DNA from: Streptomyces cylindrosporus
GTDB lineage: Bacteria > Actinomycetota > Actinomycetes > Streptomycetales > Streptomycetaceae
NCBI RefSeq assembly: GCF_022698165.1
Contig: NZ_JALDAY010000015.1
Span: 62,001 to 126,000 of the forward strand
Direction of reading: 5' to 3'
DNA length: 64,000 nt
Below are positions 48,744 to 56,709 of the stretch, piece after piece. Numbering within the stretch: position 1 is the stretch's first letter; the number at the start of each line of letters is the position of its first letter. The notes below the pieces were generated by a model. It was not told the DNA's origin and made no database searches. It worked only from the letters and a program-made list of their open reading frames with translations. The position numbers were made by a program, and so were the translations under genes.

Positions 48744-50162
48744 ATGTTCGAATCGGTCATAGCGCCCAGCGGTACGCTGCTCGGCCTCCTCCAGAGGGGC
48801 CGCGGCGACGGCACGCTGCACGCGCTCACCGCACCGCGCGCCGAGGCGCTCGCGGCCCTGAACCACTGCGTGCTGCGCGATCCCCGCCACGACTGGCAGG
48901 TGGAGAACCGCTCCCTGTACTACGCCCGTCTCTACCTCGACCTGAACGGCGAGCTGGACGAGATCGAGGCACACCTCTTCGACGTCGAGGACGCCTTCGA
49001 CGACGAGGAGTCACGCACGGGCCTGGCCCTCGCCGTCCTCGGCCACCTCGCCTCCTACGGCAGGCTGGACGCGCTCGCCCTGCTGCGCAGGTACGCCGCC
49101 TCCGGCTCCAACTGGGCCTGGGCGCTGGACGAACTGGCGCTGCGCGACGACGACGCCGGGCTGCGCGCCCTCGCGGCGCCCGTGCTGGCCCGGTTCGCCA
49201 CCGACGCCGAGGGCGAGGCCGAGCTGGCCGCCGCCGTGCGCGACGCCTTCGAACCCCGGCCCTGGCGGCTGTGGGCCGAGGATCCGCGCGAATCGATCGC
49301 CACGCGCGTGCGTGCCGCCCAGGAGGCCGGCTGCTTCGACCGCTGGCAACGCCAGATGCGACCAACCGGGCCCCGTCCGGGGTGGAGCGTGCAGGCGGTG
49401 TTCGAATGGGCCCAACAGGGCGTCGAACGCGGCGCGGCGCTGCACGTGCCCGCCGCCCGCTGTCTCACCGCCGTCGCCGGGCCCGAGGACCGTCCGGAGA
49501 TCGTCCGGGCCGCCCTGGACGGCACCGACGGAGCCCGCTGCACCGCCCTGCGCTATCTCGCCGACAGCAATGATCCCGACGCCCTCGACCTGATCGAGGG
49601 CGCCGTGACCACCGGGACGCCGCCCGTCGTGGAGGCCGCCGTGGACGCCTTCGAGCGGATGCGCAGCATCGCCGCCGTCGACCGGGCCCGCGGCTGGGCC
49701 CACCGCCCCGATCCGCTGGGCGCCGCCGCCGGCCGCATGCTCGCCTGCCGGGGCGGAGCCGAGGACAAGGACCTGGTCCTGGGCGCACTACGCGAAGCCG
49801 TACGAGGCGAGGGCCCCGACGCCCCGACCCTGTGGACCCTCGTCGACGGCACCGGCCGGCTCGGCATCGTCTGCGCCGCACCCGTCCTGCGGCACATCTA
49901 CCGGGAGACCGCCTCCTCCCACCTCCGTGGCCGAGCCGCCCGCGCCCTCGCCGCGACCGACCCCTCCTTCCCCGCCGGCTTCGCCGTCGAATGTCTCTGG
50001 GACTGCGAGGAGACCACCCGCGAGATCGCCGCCCGGCACGCCGAGACCGGTGACGCCCGGGTCGTCGAGCAGCTCCGCCGCCTCGCCGCCGATCCGGCCG
50101 AGGAGGCCGAGGTGCAGACCGCCGTACGCAGCCGGATCGCACCGGACGGACCCGGTGTCTGA
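48744..50162 (+). CDS. HEAT-repeat-domain protein
   Basis: 472 residues from ATG 48744; GTG 48729 adds five. The whole protein is a series of helical pairs with acidic surface and typical HEAT motifs (LALAVLGHLASYGRLDALALLRRYA, PDALDLIEGAVTTGTPPVVEAAVDAFERM, LRGRAARALAATDPSF, TREIAARHAETGDARVVEQLRRLAADPAEEAEV). It should act as a protein-binding scaffold in the cytosol. The stop codon lies in the first unit of a 13-base tandem repeat. Probable partner unknown; a leader ORF lies upstream. Confidence 0.82.
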   Translation: MFESVIAPSGTLLGLLQRGRGDGTLHALTAPRAEALAALNHCVLRDPRHDWQVENRSLYYARLYLDLNGELDEIEAHLFDVEDAFDDEESRTGLALAVLGHLASYGRLDALALLRRYAASGSNWAWALDELALRDDDAGLRALAAPVLARFATDAEGEAELAAAVRDAFEPRPWRLWAEDPRESIATRVRAAQEAGCFDRWQRQMRPTGPRPGWSVQAVFEWAQQGVERGAALHVPAARCLTAVAGPEDRPEIVRAALDGTDGARCTALRYLADSNDPDALDLIEGAVTTGTPPVVEAAVDAFERMRSIAAVDRARGWAHRPDPLGAAAGRMLACRGGAEDKDLVLGALREAVRGEGPDAPTLWTLVDGTGRLGIVCAAPVLRHIYRETASSHLRGRAARALAATDPSFPAGFAVECLWDCEETTREIAARHAETGDARVVEQLRRLAADPAEEAEVQTAVRSRIAPDGPGV

Positions 50163-50198
50163 GATCGCTGCCTGATTTCGCTGTCTGATTTCGCTGTC
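50160..50198 (+). repeat. Three tandem 13-bp units, each starting with a stop codon
   Basis: Units TGAGATCGCTGCC, TGATTTCGCTGTC, TGATTTCGCTGTC followed by TGAG. Because 13 is not divisible by three, the successive TGA codons fall in all three frames, the first being the HEAT gene stop. Confidence 0.85.
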
Positions 50199-50387
50199 TG
50201 AGCCGGCCGCACGTACTTGCCCCGGGGTGCGGCTCGGCCTTCGGGTGAACAGGGGGTGACTCGCGGGTCAGGAGGTCATGGACAGGGCCTGACCTGCTCG
50301 GGTGTGCGAAGGAACGCTCACGGGACGTTCATCGTTCGCAAAGATCGACGTTGACGCGACCACGTCCAGCCCGGCGAGAACACCGGT

Positions 50388-51533
50388 ATGCGTGTCGTCA
50401 TCGTGACCGAATCCTTTCCCCCCGATGTGAACGGCGTGGCCCACTGCGCGCTCCAGACCGCCCGGCACCTCGTAGATCGCGGTCACTCCCCGCTCGTCGT
50501 CGCCCCGGCCAGCACCGCACTCGTCGGTCGAGCCGGCACCGGGCCCGACGCCTCGGCGCCGTGCCCCGTCGTCCGTGTCCCCTCCCTCCCCCTCCCCGGC
50601 TACCCCCAGGTCCGCGTCGCCCTCCCCAGCCGACGTCTGGCCGCGGCCATCGTCGAGCACCGGGCCGACATCGTGCACCTGGCCAGCCCCTTCGTCCTCG
50701 GCGTCCGCGGCATGGCGGCCGCCGCCCGGCTCGGCATCCCCGCCGTCGCCGTCTACCAGACCGACCTGGCCGGATACGCCCGCACCTACATGGGCGCCGG
50801 CGAGGCCGCGGCCTGGCGGCGCATACGGTCCGTCCACTCCGCCGCCGACCTGACCCTCGCCCCTTCCAGCGCCTCCATGCACGACCTGGAGACCCACGAC
50901 GTGCCCCGCGTCAAGCTGTGGCAGCGCGGCGTGGACACCGTCCGCTTCCGCCCCGAGCTGCGCGACGAGTCCCTGCGCCGCGAACTCGCCCCGAACGGCG
51001 AGGTGATCGTCGGATACGTCGGCCGCCTCGCCCCCGAGAAGCACATCGAGCTGCTGTCCGGCGTCTGCGGCCTCGACGGCGTGAAGGTCGTCGTCGTGGG
51101 CGACGGCCCGAGCCAGCCGAGCCTCGCCGAGGCCCTGCCCGGCGCGATCTTCCTGGGCCGCCGTACCGGCGACGACCTGGCAAGGATCTACGCCTCGCTG
51201 GACGTCTTCGCGCACACCGGCCCCTTCGAGACCTTCTGCCAGACCGTGCAGGAGGCCATGGCCAGCGGGGTCGCCGTGGTGGCGCCCGCCGTCGGCGGCC
51301 CCCTCGACCTGGTCGCCGAGGGGCGCACCGGGCTGCTGGTACCGCCGCGGGACGCGGACGCCGTCCGGGACGCCGTCCGGTCCCTGGTGGCCGACCCGGC
51401 ACGCCGGGCCGCCTTCGGCGCCACCGCGCGCGTCACCGTCGAGGGGCGCACCTGGGCGGCCGTCGGCGACCAGCTGATCGGCCACTACGGGGACGTGCTC
51501 GCCGCACGCAAGAAGACGGCGGTGGCGGCATGA
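50388..51533 (+). CDS. GT4-type glycosyltransferase
   Basis: 381 residues with the GT-B fold: N-domain start MRVVIVTESFPPDVNGVAHCALQTARHL, C-domain YVGRLAPEKHIELLSG and the nucleotide-sugar loop GPFETFCQTVQEAMASGVAVVAP with the E-x7-E pair. This arrangement matches the retaining mannosyl- and glucosyl-transferases of family 4, such as those making phosphatidylinositol mannosides and glycolipids in actinobacteria. First of three coupled genes (4-base ATGA overlap with the next). ATG 50388; the 225-base gap upstream shows no clear promoter. Confidence 0.85.
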   Translation: MRVVIVTESFPPDVNGVAHCALQTARHLVDRGHSPLVVAPASTALVGRAGTGPDASAPCPVVRVPSLPLPGYPQVRVALPSRRLAAAIVEHRADIVHLASPFVLGVRGMAAAARLGIPAVAVYQTDLAGYARTYMGAGEAAAWRRIRSVHSAADLTLAPSSASMHDLETHDVPRVKLWQRGVDTVRFRPELRDESLRRELAPNGEVIVGYVGRLAPEKHIELLSGVCGLDGVKVVVVGDGPSQPSLAEALPGAIFLGRRTGDDLARIYASLDVFAHTGPFETFCQTVQEAMASGVAVVAPAVGGPLDLVAEGRTGLLVPPRDADAVRDAVRSLVADPARRAAFGATARVTVEGRTWAAVGDQLIGHYGDVLAARKKTAVAA

Positions 51534-52687
51534 CCTCGCTGCGCATCGTGCGCCTCGCCAACTTCGTCGCGCCCGCGTCGGGCGGTCTGCGCACCGCCCT
51601 GCGCGAGCTCGGCAAGGGCTACAAGGCGGCCGGGCACGAGCCCGTGCTGATCGTGCCCGGCGAGCGCGCCGACGACCGGGACACCGAGCAGGGCCGCGTC
51701 ATCACCCTGCCCGGCCCGCTGCTGCCCGGCACGGGCGGCTACCGGGTGCTGACCGACAAGCGGCGCGTGGCCCGGCTCCTGGAGGAGCTGGCGCCGGACC
51801 GCCTGGAGGTCTCCGACCGTACGACCCTGCGCTGGACCGGCAAGTGGGCCCGCCGGGCCCGGGTCCCCGCCGTGATGGTCTCCCACGAGACCGCCGACGG
51901 GGTCCTGCGCACCTGGGGCCTGTCCGAGAACGCGGCCCGGCGCGCCGCGGACGCCCTCAACGTCCGTACGGCGCACACGTACGCGCGCGTGGTGTGCACC
52001 ACCGAGTTCGCCGAGCGCGAGTTCGTACGGATCGGCGCCCGCAATGTCGTACGCGCCCCGCTGGGCGTCGACCTGGTGGAACGGCATCCCGCCCTGTACG
52101 ACCCGGAGCTGCGCGCACGCCACGCGCGCGAGGACGAGACGCTGCTCGTCACCTGCACCCGGCTGTCCGTGGAGAAGCGGCCCGGCACGGCGCTGGACGC
52201 CGTCGAGGCGCTGCGGCGGCGCGGCCGCAAGGCCGTCCTGGTGGTGGCCGGCGACGGGCCGCTGCGGGCGCGGCTCGAACAGCGCGCGCGTGAGCGCAGG
52301 CTGCCGGTGACGTTCCTCGGGCACGTCTCCGACCGCGCTCTGCTCGGTTCGCTCCAGGCCTCCGCCGACGTGTGCCTGGCGCCCGGGCCGGCCGAGACCT
52401 TCGGGCTCGCCGCGCTGGAGGCCATGGCCTGCGGCACGCCCGTGGTGGTCAGCACCTCGTCCGCGCTGCCGGAGGTCGTCGGATCCGCGGGCGCCGTCGC
52501 CGCGGACCACGGGGACGCCTTCGCGGACGCCGTCGACATGCTCCTGGAACTCCCCGAGCGGGAGCGCCGGGAGACCGCACGCGCGCGTGCGGAGTGCTTC
52601 GGGTGGAACACGGCGGTCGACGCGTTCCTCGCCGCCCACGAAGCGACGGTACCGGTGCGTCGTTACGTGCCCGGGGGCGTGGCATGA
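51530..52687 (+). CDS. Second GT4-type glycosyltransferase
   Basis: 385 residues, GT-B fold: RLANFVAPASGGLRTALRELGKGYKAAGHE, MVSHETADGVLR, TCTRLSVEKRPGTALDA and GPAETFGLAALEAMACGTPVVVS with the E-x7-E motif. It is paralogous in fold but distant in sequence from the preceding gene, so the two probably add different residues. It overlaps both neighbours by four bases. With the SGNH hydrolase it forms a compact operon likely for an extracellular or membrane glycoconjugate. Acceptor not identifiable. Confidence 0.85.
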   Translation: MTSLRIVRLANFVAPASGGLRTALRELGKGYKAAGHEPVLIVPGERADDRDTEQGRVITLPGPLLPGTGGYRVLTDKRRVARLLEELAPDRLEVSDRTTLRWTGKWARRARVPAVMVSHETADGVLRTWGLSENAARRAADALNVRTAHTYARVVCTTEFAEREFVRIGARNVVRAPLGVDLVERHPALYDPELRARHAREDETLLVTCTRLSVEKRPGTALDAVEALRRRGRKAVLVVAGDGPLRARLEQRARERRLPVTFLGHVSDRALLGSLQASADVCLAPGPAETFGLAALEAMACGTPVVVSTSSALPEVVGSAGAVAADHGDAFADAVDMLLELPERERRETARARAECFGWNTAVDAFLAAHEATVPVRRYVPGGVA

Positions 52688-53526
52688 GACCGGTACGTTT
52701 CGTGGCTCTCGGCGACTCGCTCACCGAAGGGGTGGGCGACCGCGTCGGCGACGGGTGGCGCGGCTGGGCCGCGCTGCTCGCCGCCGGGCTGGCCGAGGAC
52801 TCCGTCGAGTTCACCAACCTCGCGGTGAGCGGGGCGCAGACCCGGGAGGTGCTGGAGATCCAGACGCTGGCCGGGCTCGCCCTGAAGCCGGACTTCGCAT
52901 CCGTGGTGATCGGCGTGAACGACACCCTGCGCTGCACGTTCGACATCCATGCCGTCGCCGAACGCCTCGACAAGGTGTACGCGGCCTTCACCCGGCAGGG
53001 GGCGACGCTGCTCACGGCGTGTCTGCCCGACCCCGGCTCGATGCTCGGTCTGCCGGGGGCGCTGGCGCGTCCGCTGGCCCGGCGGCAGCGGGCGGTGAAC
53101 CGGGTGGTCCACGCCCTCTCCGAGCGGTACGGGGCCGTGCATCTGCACGCCGCCGAGGAGGACTGGATCATGGACCGCGGGATGTGGAGCGCGGACCGGC
53201 TGCATCCGGGGGAGCGGGGGCATCGTCAACTGGCGGTGCGGTTCCATGCGTTGCTGGCGGAGGCCGGGCGGGCTTCCGGGCCGGCGCCCCTGGCCGAGCC
53301 GGAGTTTCCCGAACCGACCAAGTCGGCGAGTCTGTTGTGGCTGGCCACGGCGGGGACGGGGTGGGTGGCTCGGCGGTGCACCGACCTGCTGCCGCAGCTG
53401 TTGCGCCTTGCCGCGGACGAGATGCGGCATCGGGCCCGGGGGACCAGTGCGCGGCTTGATCTGCGGGCTTCGGCGGCTGTGTCGGCGGCTTTGGCCGCGT
53501 TGTCTGTGGAGGCCGACGTGGTGTAG
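52684..53526 (+). CDS. SGNH/GDSL-fold hydrolase
   Basis: 280 residues. Block I GDSLTEG (residues 10-16, Ser12 nucleophile), block II-like LAVSGAQT, block III VVIGVNDTLR and block V DRLHPGERGH with the catalytic Asp-His. The fold covers about 200 residues; the tail of about 70 residues (from EPTKSASLLWLATAG) is basic and helical. There is no signal peptide. As the last gene of the GT operon it may deacylate or de-esterify the sugar product. ATGA overlap with the preceding gene. Ends next to a frequent Streptomyces intergenic repeat/terminator. Confidence 0.85.
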   Translation: MRPVRFVALGDSLTEGVGDRVGDGWRGWAALLAAGLAEDSVEFTNLAVSGAQTREVLEIQTLAGLALKPDFASVVIGVNDTLRCTFDIHAVAERLDKVYAAFTRQGATLLTACLPDPGSMLGLPGALARPLARRQRAVNRVVHALSERYGAVHLHAAEEDWIMDRGMWSADRLHPGERGHRQLAVRFHALLAEAGRASGPAPLAEPEFPEPTKSASLLWLATAGTGWVARRCTDLLPQLLRLAADEMRHRARGTSARLDLRASAAVSAALAALSVEADVV

Positions 53527-53545
53527 CTGCGGGTGCGTGGGGGCT

Positions 53546-53579
53546 GGTCGCGCAGTTCCCCGCGCCCCTTTGGGGCGCG
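53546..53579. terminator. Streptomyces dispersed repeat acting as a terminator
   Basis: The 53546-53569 motif contains GCGCAGTTCCCCGCGCCCC, a very common Streptomyces intergenic sequence. CGCGCCCC-TTT-GGGGCGCG (53561-53579) is a perfect hairpin between two converging genes. A reverse-complement copy occurs at 58830. Confidence 0.75.
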
Positions 53580-54449
53580 TCAACGCCTCCGTACTTCTAT
53601 GAAGCGGATCGGCGTTCCCGGTGTGGCCTGGGCCGTGGCCGGGAGGTCCTGGGGGTGCACCACCGCGATCACCGGGTAGCCGCCTGTGGTCGGGTGGTCG
53701 GCGAGGAAGATCACCGGTCGGCCGTCGGGCGGTACCTGGACTGCGCCCAGGACCATGCCCTCGCTGGGGAGTTCACCCCGCACGGCTCGGGCCAGCGTGG
53801 GGCCCTCCGTGCGTAGGCCGATGCGGTTGCTGGCGGGGGAGACGCGGTACGTGCTCGTCGTGAAGGTGTGTTGTGCCTCCGGGGTGAACCAGTCGTCCCG
53901 TGGGCCGAGGGTTACGCGTAGGACCAGTTCGGACGGGGGCGCGGGCTGGGGGGCCACGTCCACGCGCGCGTGGTGTGTGGTCGGCGTTCCCACGGGGAGG
54001 ACCATGCCGTCCGTCAGTGGCGCCGGGCCCAGGCCGGACAGGAGGTCCGTGGAGCGGCTGCCCAGGATCGGCTCCACGGCTACGCCGCCGGAGACGGCCA
54101 CATAGCTGCGTACACCGGAGGCGGCCGTGCCGACGTCCAGGAGTGCGCCCGCGGGGACCCGGATCGAGGCTCCCCAGGCGACCGGGCGGCCGTCCACCGT
54201 GACCGGGCAGGGCGCGCCGGTGACGGCCGCCGTGACCGTCGAACGCGGGCGTACGGCGCAGCCGTTGACGGTGGTCTCCAGGACTGCCGCGTCGGTGGGG
54301 TTGCCGACCAGGCGGTTGGCCAGGGCCGCCGCCGGGGCGTCCAGGGCGCCGGAGCGGGGGACGCCCAGGTGGGCGTGGCCGGGGCGGCCTTGGTCCTGGA
54401 CGGTGGTGAGGGCTCCGGCCCGTACGACGACGAGCGCGCGGTCCGTCAT
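53580..54449 (-). CDS. pxpC: 5-oxoprolinase subunit C (biotin-dependent carboxyltransferase-like)
   Basis: 289 residues from reverse ATG 54449 (overlapping pxpB by four bases). Family marks: VQDQGRPGHAHLGVPRSGALD, ANRLVGNPTDAAVLE, SPASNRIGLRTEGP and the terminal AVVHPQDLPATAQATPGTPIRFIEV. PxpC is one of three subunits of the prokaryotic ATP-dependent 5-oxoprolinase that opens pyroglutamate to glutamate. Older names are kipA or urea amidolyase-related. Last gene of the operon. The reverse-strand stop touches the dispersed repeat terminator. Confidence 0.9.
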   Translation of the reverse strand: MTDRALVVVRAGALTTVQDQGRPGHAHLGVPRSGALDAPAAALANRLVGNPTDAAVLETTVNGCAVRPRSTVTAAVTGAPCPVTVDGRPVAWGASIRVPAGALLDVGTAASGVRSYVAVSGGVAVEPILGSRSTDLLSGLGPAPLTDGMVLPVGTPTTHHARVDVAPQPAPPSELVLRVTLGPRDDWFTPEAQHTFTTSTYRVSPASNRIGLRTEGPTLARAVRGELPSEGMVLGAVQVPPDGRPVIFLADHPTTGGYPVIAVVHPQDLPATAQATPGTPIRFIEVRRR

Positions 54450-55063
54450 GAGGGGGCCACCGGGACGAAGCGCACGCGCGTGCCGGGTGAGAGCAGGGCG
54501 GCCGGTACGCGCGCGTGGTCCCACAGGACGGTGTCGGTGCGGCCGATCAGCTGCCAGCCGCCGGGAGAGGAACGCGGGTACACGCCCGTGTACGGGCCCG
54601 CCAGCGCCACCGAACCCGCCGGGACGGCCGTGCGCGGGGTGGATCGGCGCGGGACGTCGTAGCGGGCGGGCAGTCCGGTGAGGTAGCCGAAGCCGGGTGC
54701 GAATCCGCAGAAGGCGACGCTGAATTCGGTGTCCGCGTGGATGCGGGCGGCTTCGCGCTCGGTCACGCCCCAGTGCGCGGCGACCTCGGTGAGGTCCGGG
54801 CCGTCGTAGTGCACCGGGATCTCGATCGCGGCACGCGCGCGTGGGGGAGCGGGGGGTACGTCGGAGGCGGTGAGCTCGTCGGCGAGGCGGGCCGGGTCGT
54901 CCAGGCCGTCGAGGAGCACCGTGCGGGCCGCGGGGACGATCTCGCGGACCGACAGGGCGCCCTCCGCGCGACGGCGCAGCAACTCGGCGTGCAGGGCTTG
55001 GGCTTCTTCGCCGGAGGACACCTCGACGAGCAGGGCCCGGTCGCCGACGGGCAGCGCCCTCAT
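54446..55063 (-). CDS. pxpB: 5-oxoprolinase subunit B (KipI-like)
   Basis: 205 residues from reverse ATG 55063. KipI-type domain marks: PVGDRALLVEV at the start, IPVHYDGPDLTEVAAHWGV, FCGFAPGFGYLTGLP and AGSVALAGPYTGVYPRSSPGGWQLIGRT. It forms a complex with PxpA and PxpC to hydrolyse 5-oxoproline with ATP. Both ends overlap neighbours by four bases, indicating strict translational coupling and a fixed 1:1:1 stoichiometry. Confidence 0.9.
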   Translation of the reverse strand: MRALPVGDRALLVEVSSGEEAQALHAELLRRRAEGALSVREIVPAARTVLLDGLDDPARLADELTASDVPPAPPRARAAIEIPVHYDGPDLTEVAAHWGVTEREAARIHADTEFSVAFCGFAPGFGYLTGLPARYDVPRRSTPRTAVPAGSVALAGPYTGVYPRSSPGGWQLIGRTDTVLWDHARVPAALLSPGTRVRFVPVAPS

Positions 55064-55818
55064 GCGAAGGCCTCCACCCGGACCCCGGACTCCTGCAGAC
55101 GGGTTCGCACCAGGCGGGCCAGTTCGACGGCGCCCGGCGTGTCCCCGTGCAGGCACAGGGAACGCGCGCGTACCTCGACCCGCGCCCCGGAGTGGGAGCT
55201 GACCACGCCGTCGCGCGCCAGGCCCACCGAACGCTCCACGACCGCCTCGGGGTCGGTGACGACGGCGCCGTCCCGGCCGCGCGGCACGAGCGTGCCCTCC
55301 TCGGTGTACGCGCGGTCCGCGAACGCCTCCGTGACGGCCGGGAGGCCCGCCTTGTCGGCGTACTCCAGGAGCCGGGAGCCGGGCAGGCCGAGCACCGGCA
55401 GGGCGGCGTCGGCGAGGCGTACGCCGTCCACGACCGCGCCGGCCTGCTCCTCGTCGTGCACGACGCGGTTGTAGAGCGCGCCGTGCGGTTTGACGTACGA
55501 CACGCGCGTGCCCGCCGCACGCGCGAAGACCTCCAGGGCGCCGATCTGGTACGCCACCTCGGCGGCGAGCTCGGCGGGCGGCACGTCCATCGCGCGCCGC
55601 CCGAAGCCCGCCAGGTCGCGGTAGGAGACCTGGGCGCCGACGCGGACGCCGCGCTCGGCCGCCAGCTCGCACACCCGCCGCATGGTGGCCGCGTCCCCGG
55701 CGTGGAAGCCGCAGGCCACGTTGGCGCTGGTGACGACGGACAGCAGCCGTTCGTCGTCGGTCAGGCGCCAGCGGCCGAAGCCCTCGCCGAGGTCGGCGTT
55801 GAGATCGATCGAGGTCAT
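55060..55818 (-). CDS. pxpA: 5-oxoprolinase subunit A (LamB/YcsF family)
   Basis: 252 residues. It opens with SIDLNADLGEGFGRW, whose acidic residues define the family, and carries NVACGFHAGDAATMRRVCELA, VGAQVSYRDLAGFGRR, SYVKPHGALYNRVV and the terminal RLQESGVRVEA. The barrel holds the catalytic metal or ATP site. First of the pxpABC genes; the DUF1445 gene ends 51 bases upstream. Reaction: 5-oxoproline + ATP + water to glutamate. Confidence 0.92.
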   Translation of the reverse strand: MTSIDLNADLGEGFGRWRLTDDERLLSVVTSANVACGFHAGDAATMRRVCELAAERGVRVGAQVSYRDLAGFGRRAMDVPPAELAAEVAYQIGALEVFARAAGTRVSYVKPHGALYNRVVHDEEQAGAVVDGVRLADAALPVLGLPGSRLLEYADKAGLPAVTEAFADRAYTEEGTLVPRGRDGAVVTDPEAVVERSVGLARDGVVSSHSGARVEVRARSLCLHGDTPGAVELARLVRTRLQESGVRVEAFA

Positions 55819-55869
55819 GGATCCTTCGTGTCTCTTCTCGGGAGTGCGTTTTCTCGGGGGTGTCTCTTC

Positions 55870-56709
55870 TCAGGCCACGCGGTACTGCTCGTCGCGGGCA
55901 TCGGTCAGGAACATCTGGCCCGGGGCGTGCGTGATGGCGAAGGGCGGGCGGGACGCCATCACCGCGGCCTGCGGGGTCACACCGCACGCCCAGAACACCG
56001 GGATGTCGTCCGGCGCGGCGTCCACCGGGTCGCCGAAGTCGGGGCGGCCGAGGTCGTCGATGCCGAGCCCCGAGGGATCGCCGCAGTGGACTGGGCTGCC
56101 GTGCACCGCCGGGAGCAGCGCGCTCTCGTCGATCGCCGCCGCCAGGTGCCGCGGTGGCACGGGCCGCATGGACACCACCATGGGCCCGCGCAGCCGCCCC
56201 GCCGGACGGCACTGGCGATCGGTGACGTACATCGGCACGTTGCGGCCCTGTTCGAGATGGCGGATGGGGACGCCCGCCCGGGCCAGCGCCGACTCGAAGG
56301 TGAAGCTGCAGCCGATCAGGAACGACACCAGGTCGTCGCGCCAGTACGCGCGCACGTCCGTCGGCTCGTCCACCAGCTCGCCGTCCCGCCACACCCGGTA
56401 GCGCGGCAGATCGGTGCGCAGGTCCGCGCCCTCGGCGAGGACGGTCGTCCAGTCGCCCGCGTCCGTGACGTCGAGCACCGGACAGGGCTTGGGGTTGCGC
56501 TGGCAGAACAGCAGCATGTCGTACGCCCAGTCGGCGGGCACGGTGATCAGGTTGGCCTGGGTGTGGCCGGCCGCGACCCCGGCGGTGGGGCCCGTGAGGC
56601 CGTCGCGGAAGCGGATCCTCGCCGTTTTCGGGCTCCACGCGTGCGCGTGCTCGTCAACGAGGGTCACGGGGCGGTCGTCGGTGACGATCCGGTCGTCGGT
56701 CCGGTTCAC
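55870..56709 (-). CDS. D-glutamate cyclase-like (DUF1445/PF07286) putative hydro-lyase
   Basis: 279 residues. Recognisable by LVDEHAHAWSPKTARIRFRDGL, AGHTQANLITVPADWAYDMLLFCQRNPKPCPVLDV, SFLIGCSFTFESALARAGVPIRHLEQGRNVPMY and FWACGVTPQAAVMAS, the conserved blocks of DUF1445. The human homologue DGLUCY has D-glutamate cyclase activity giving 5-oxo-D-proline. Placement between a transporter and pxpABC supports a role in the 5-oxoproline/glutamate conversion. It overlaps the transporter stop by four bases. Other annotations call it putative hydro-lyase. Confidence 0.83.
   Translation of the reverse strand: MNRTDDRIVTDDRPVTLVDEHAHAWSPKTARIRFRDGLTGPTAGVAAGHTQANLITVPADWAYDMLLFCQRNPKPCPVLDVTDAGDWTTVLAEGADLRTDLPRYRVWRDGELVDEPTDVRAYWRDDLVSFLIGCSFTFESALARAGVPIRHLEQGRNVPMYVTDRQCRPAGRLRGPMVVSMRPVPPRHLAAAIDESALLPAVHGSPVHCGDPSGLGIDDLGRPDFGDPVDAAPDDIPVFWACGVTPQAAVMASRPPFAITHAPGQMFLTDARDEQYRVA

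Noticed and set aside
50320..50350. PHO box upstream of the GT operon (GTTCATCGTTC)
   Set aside because: Only one imperfect unit resembles the PhoP direct repeat; a second 11-base repeat in phase is missing.
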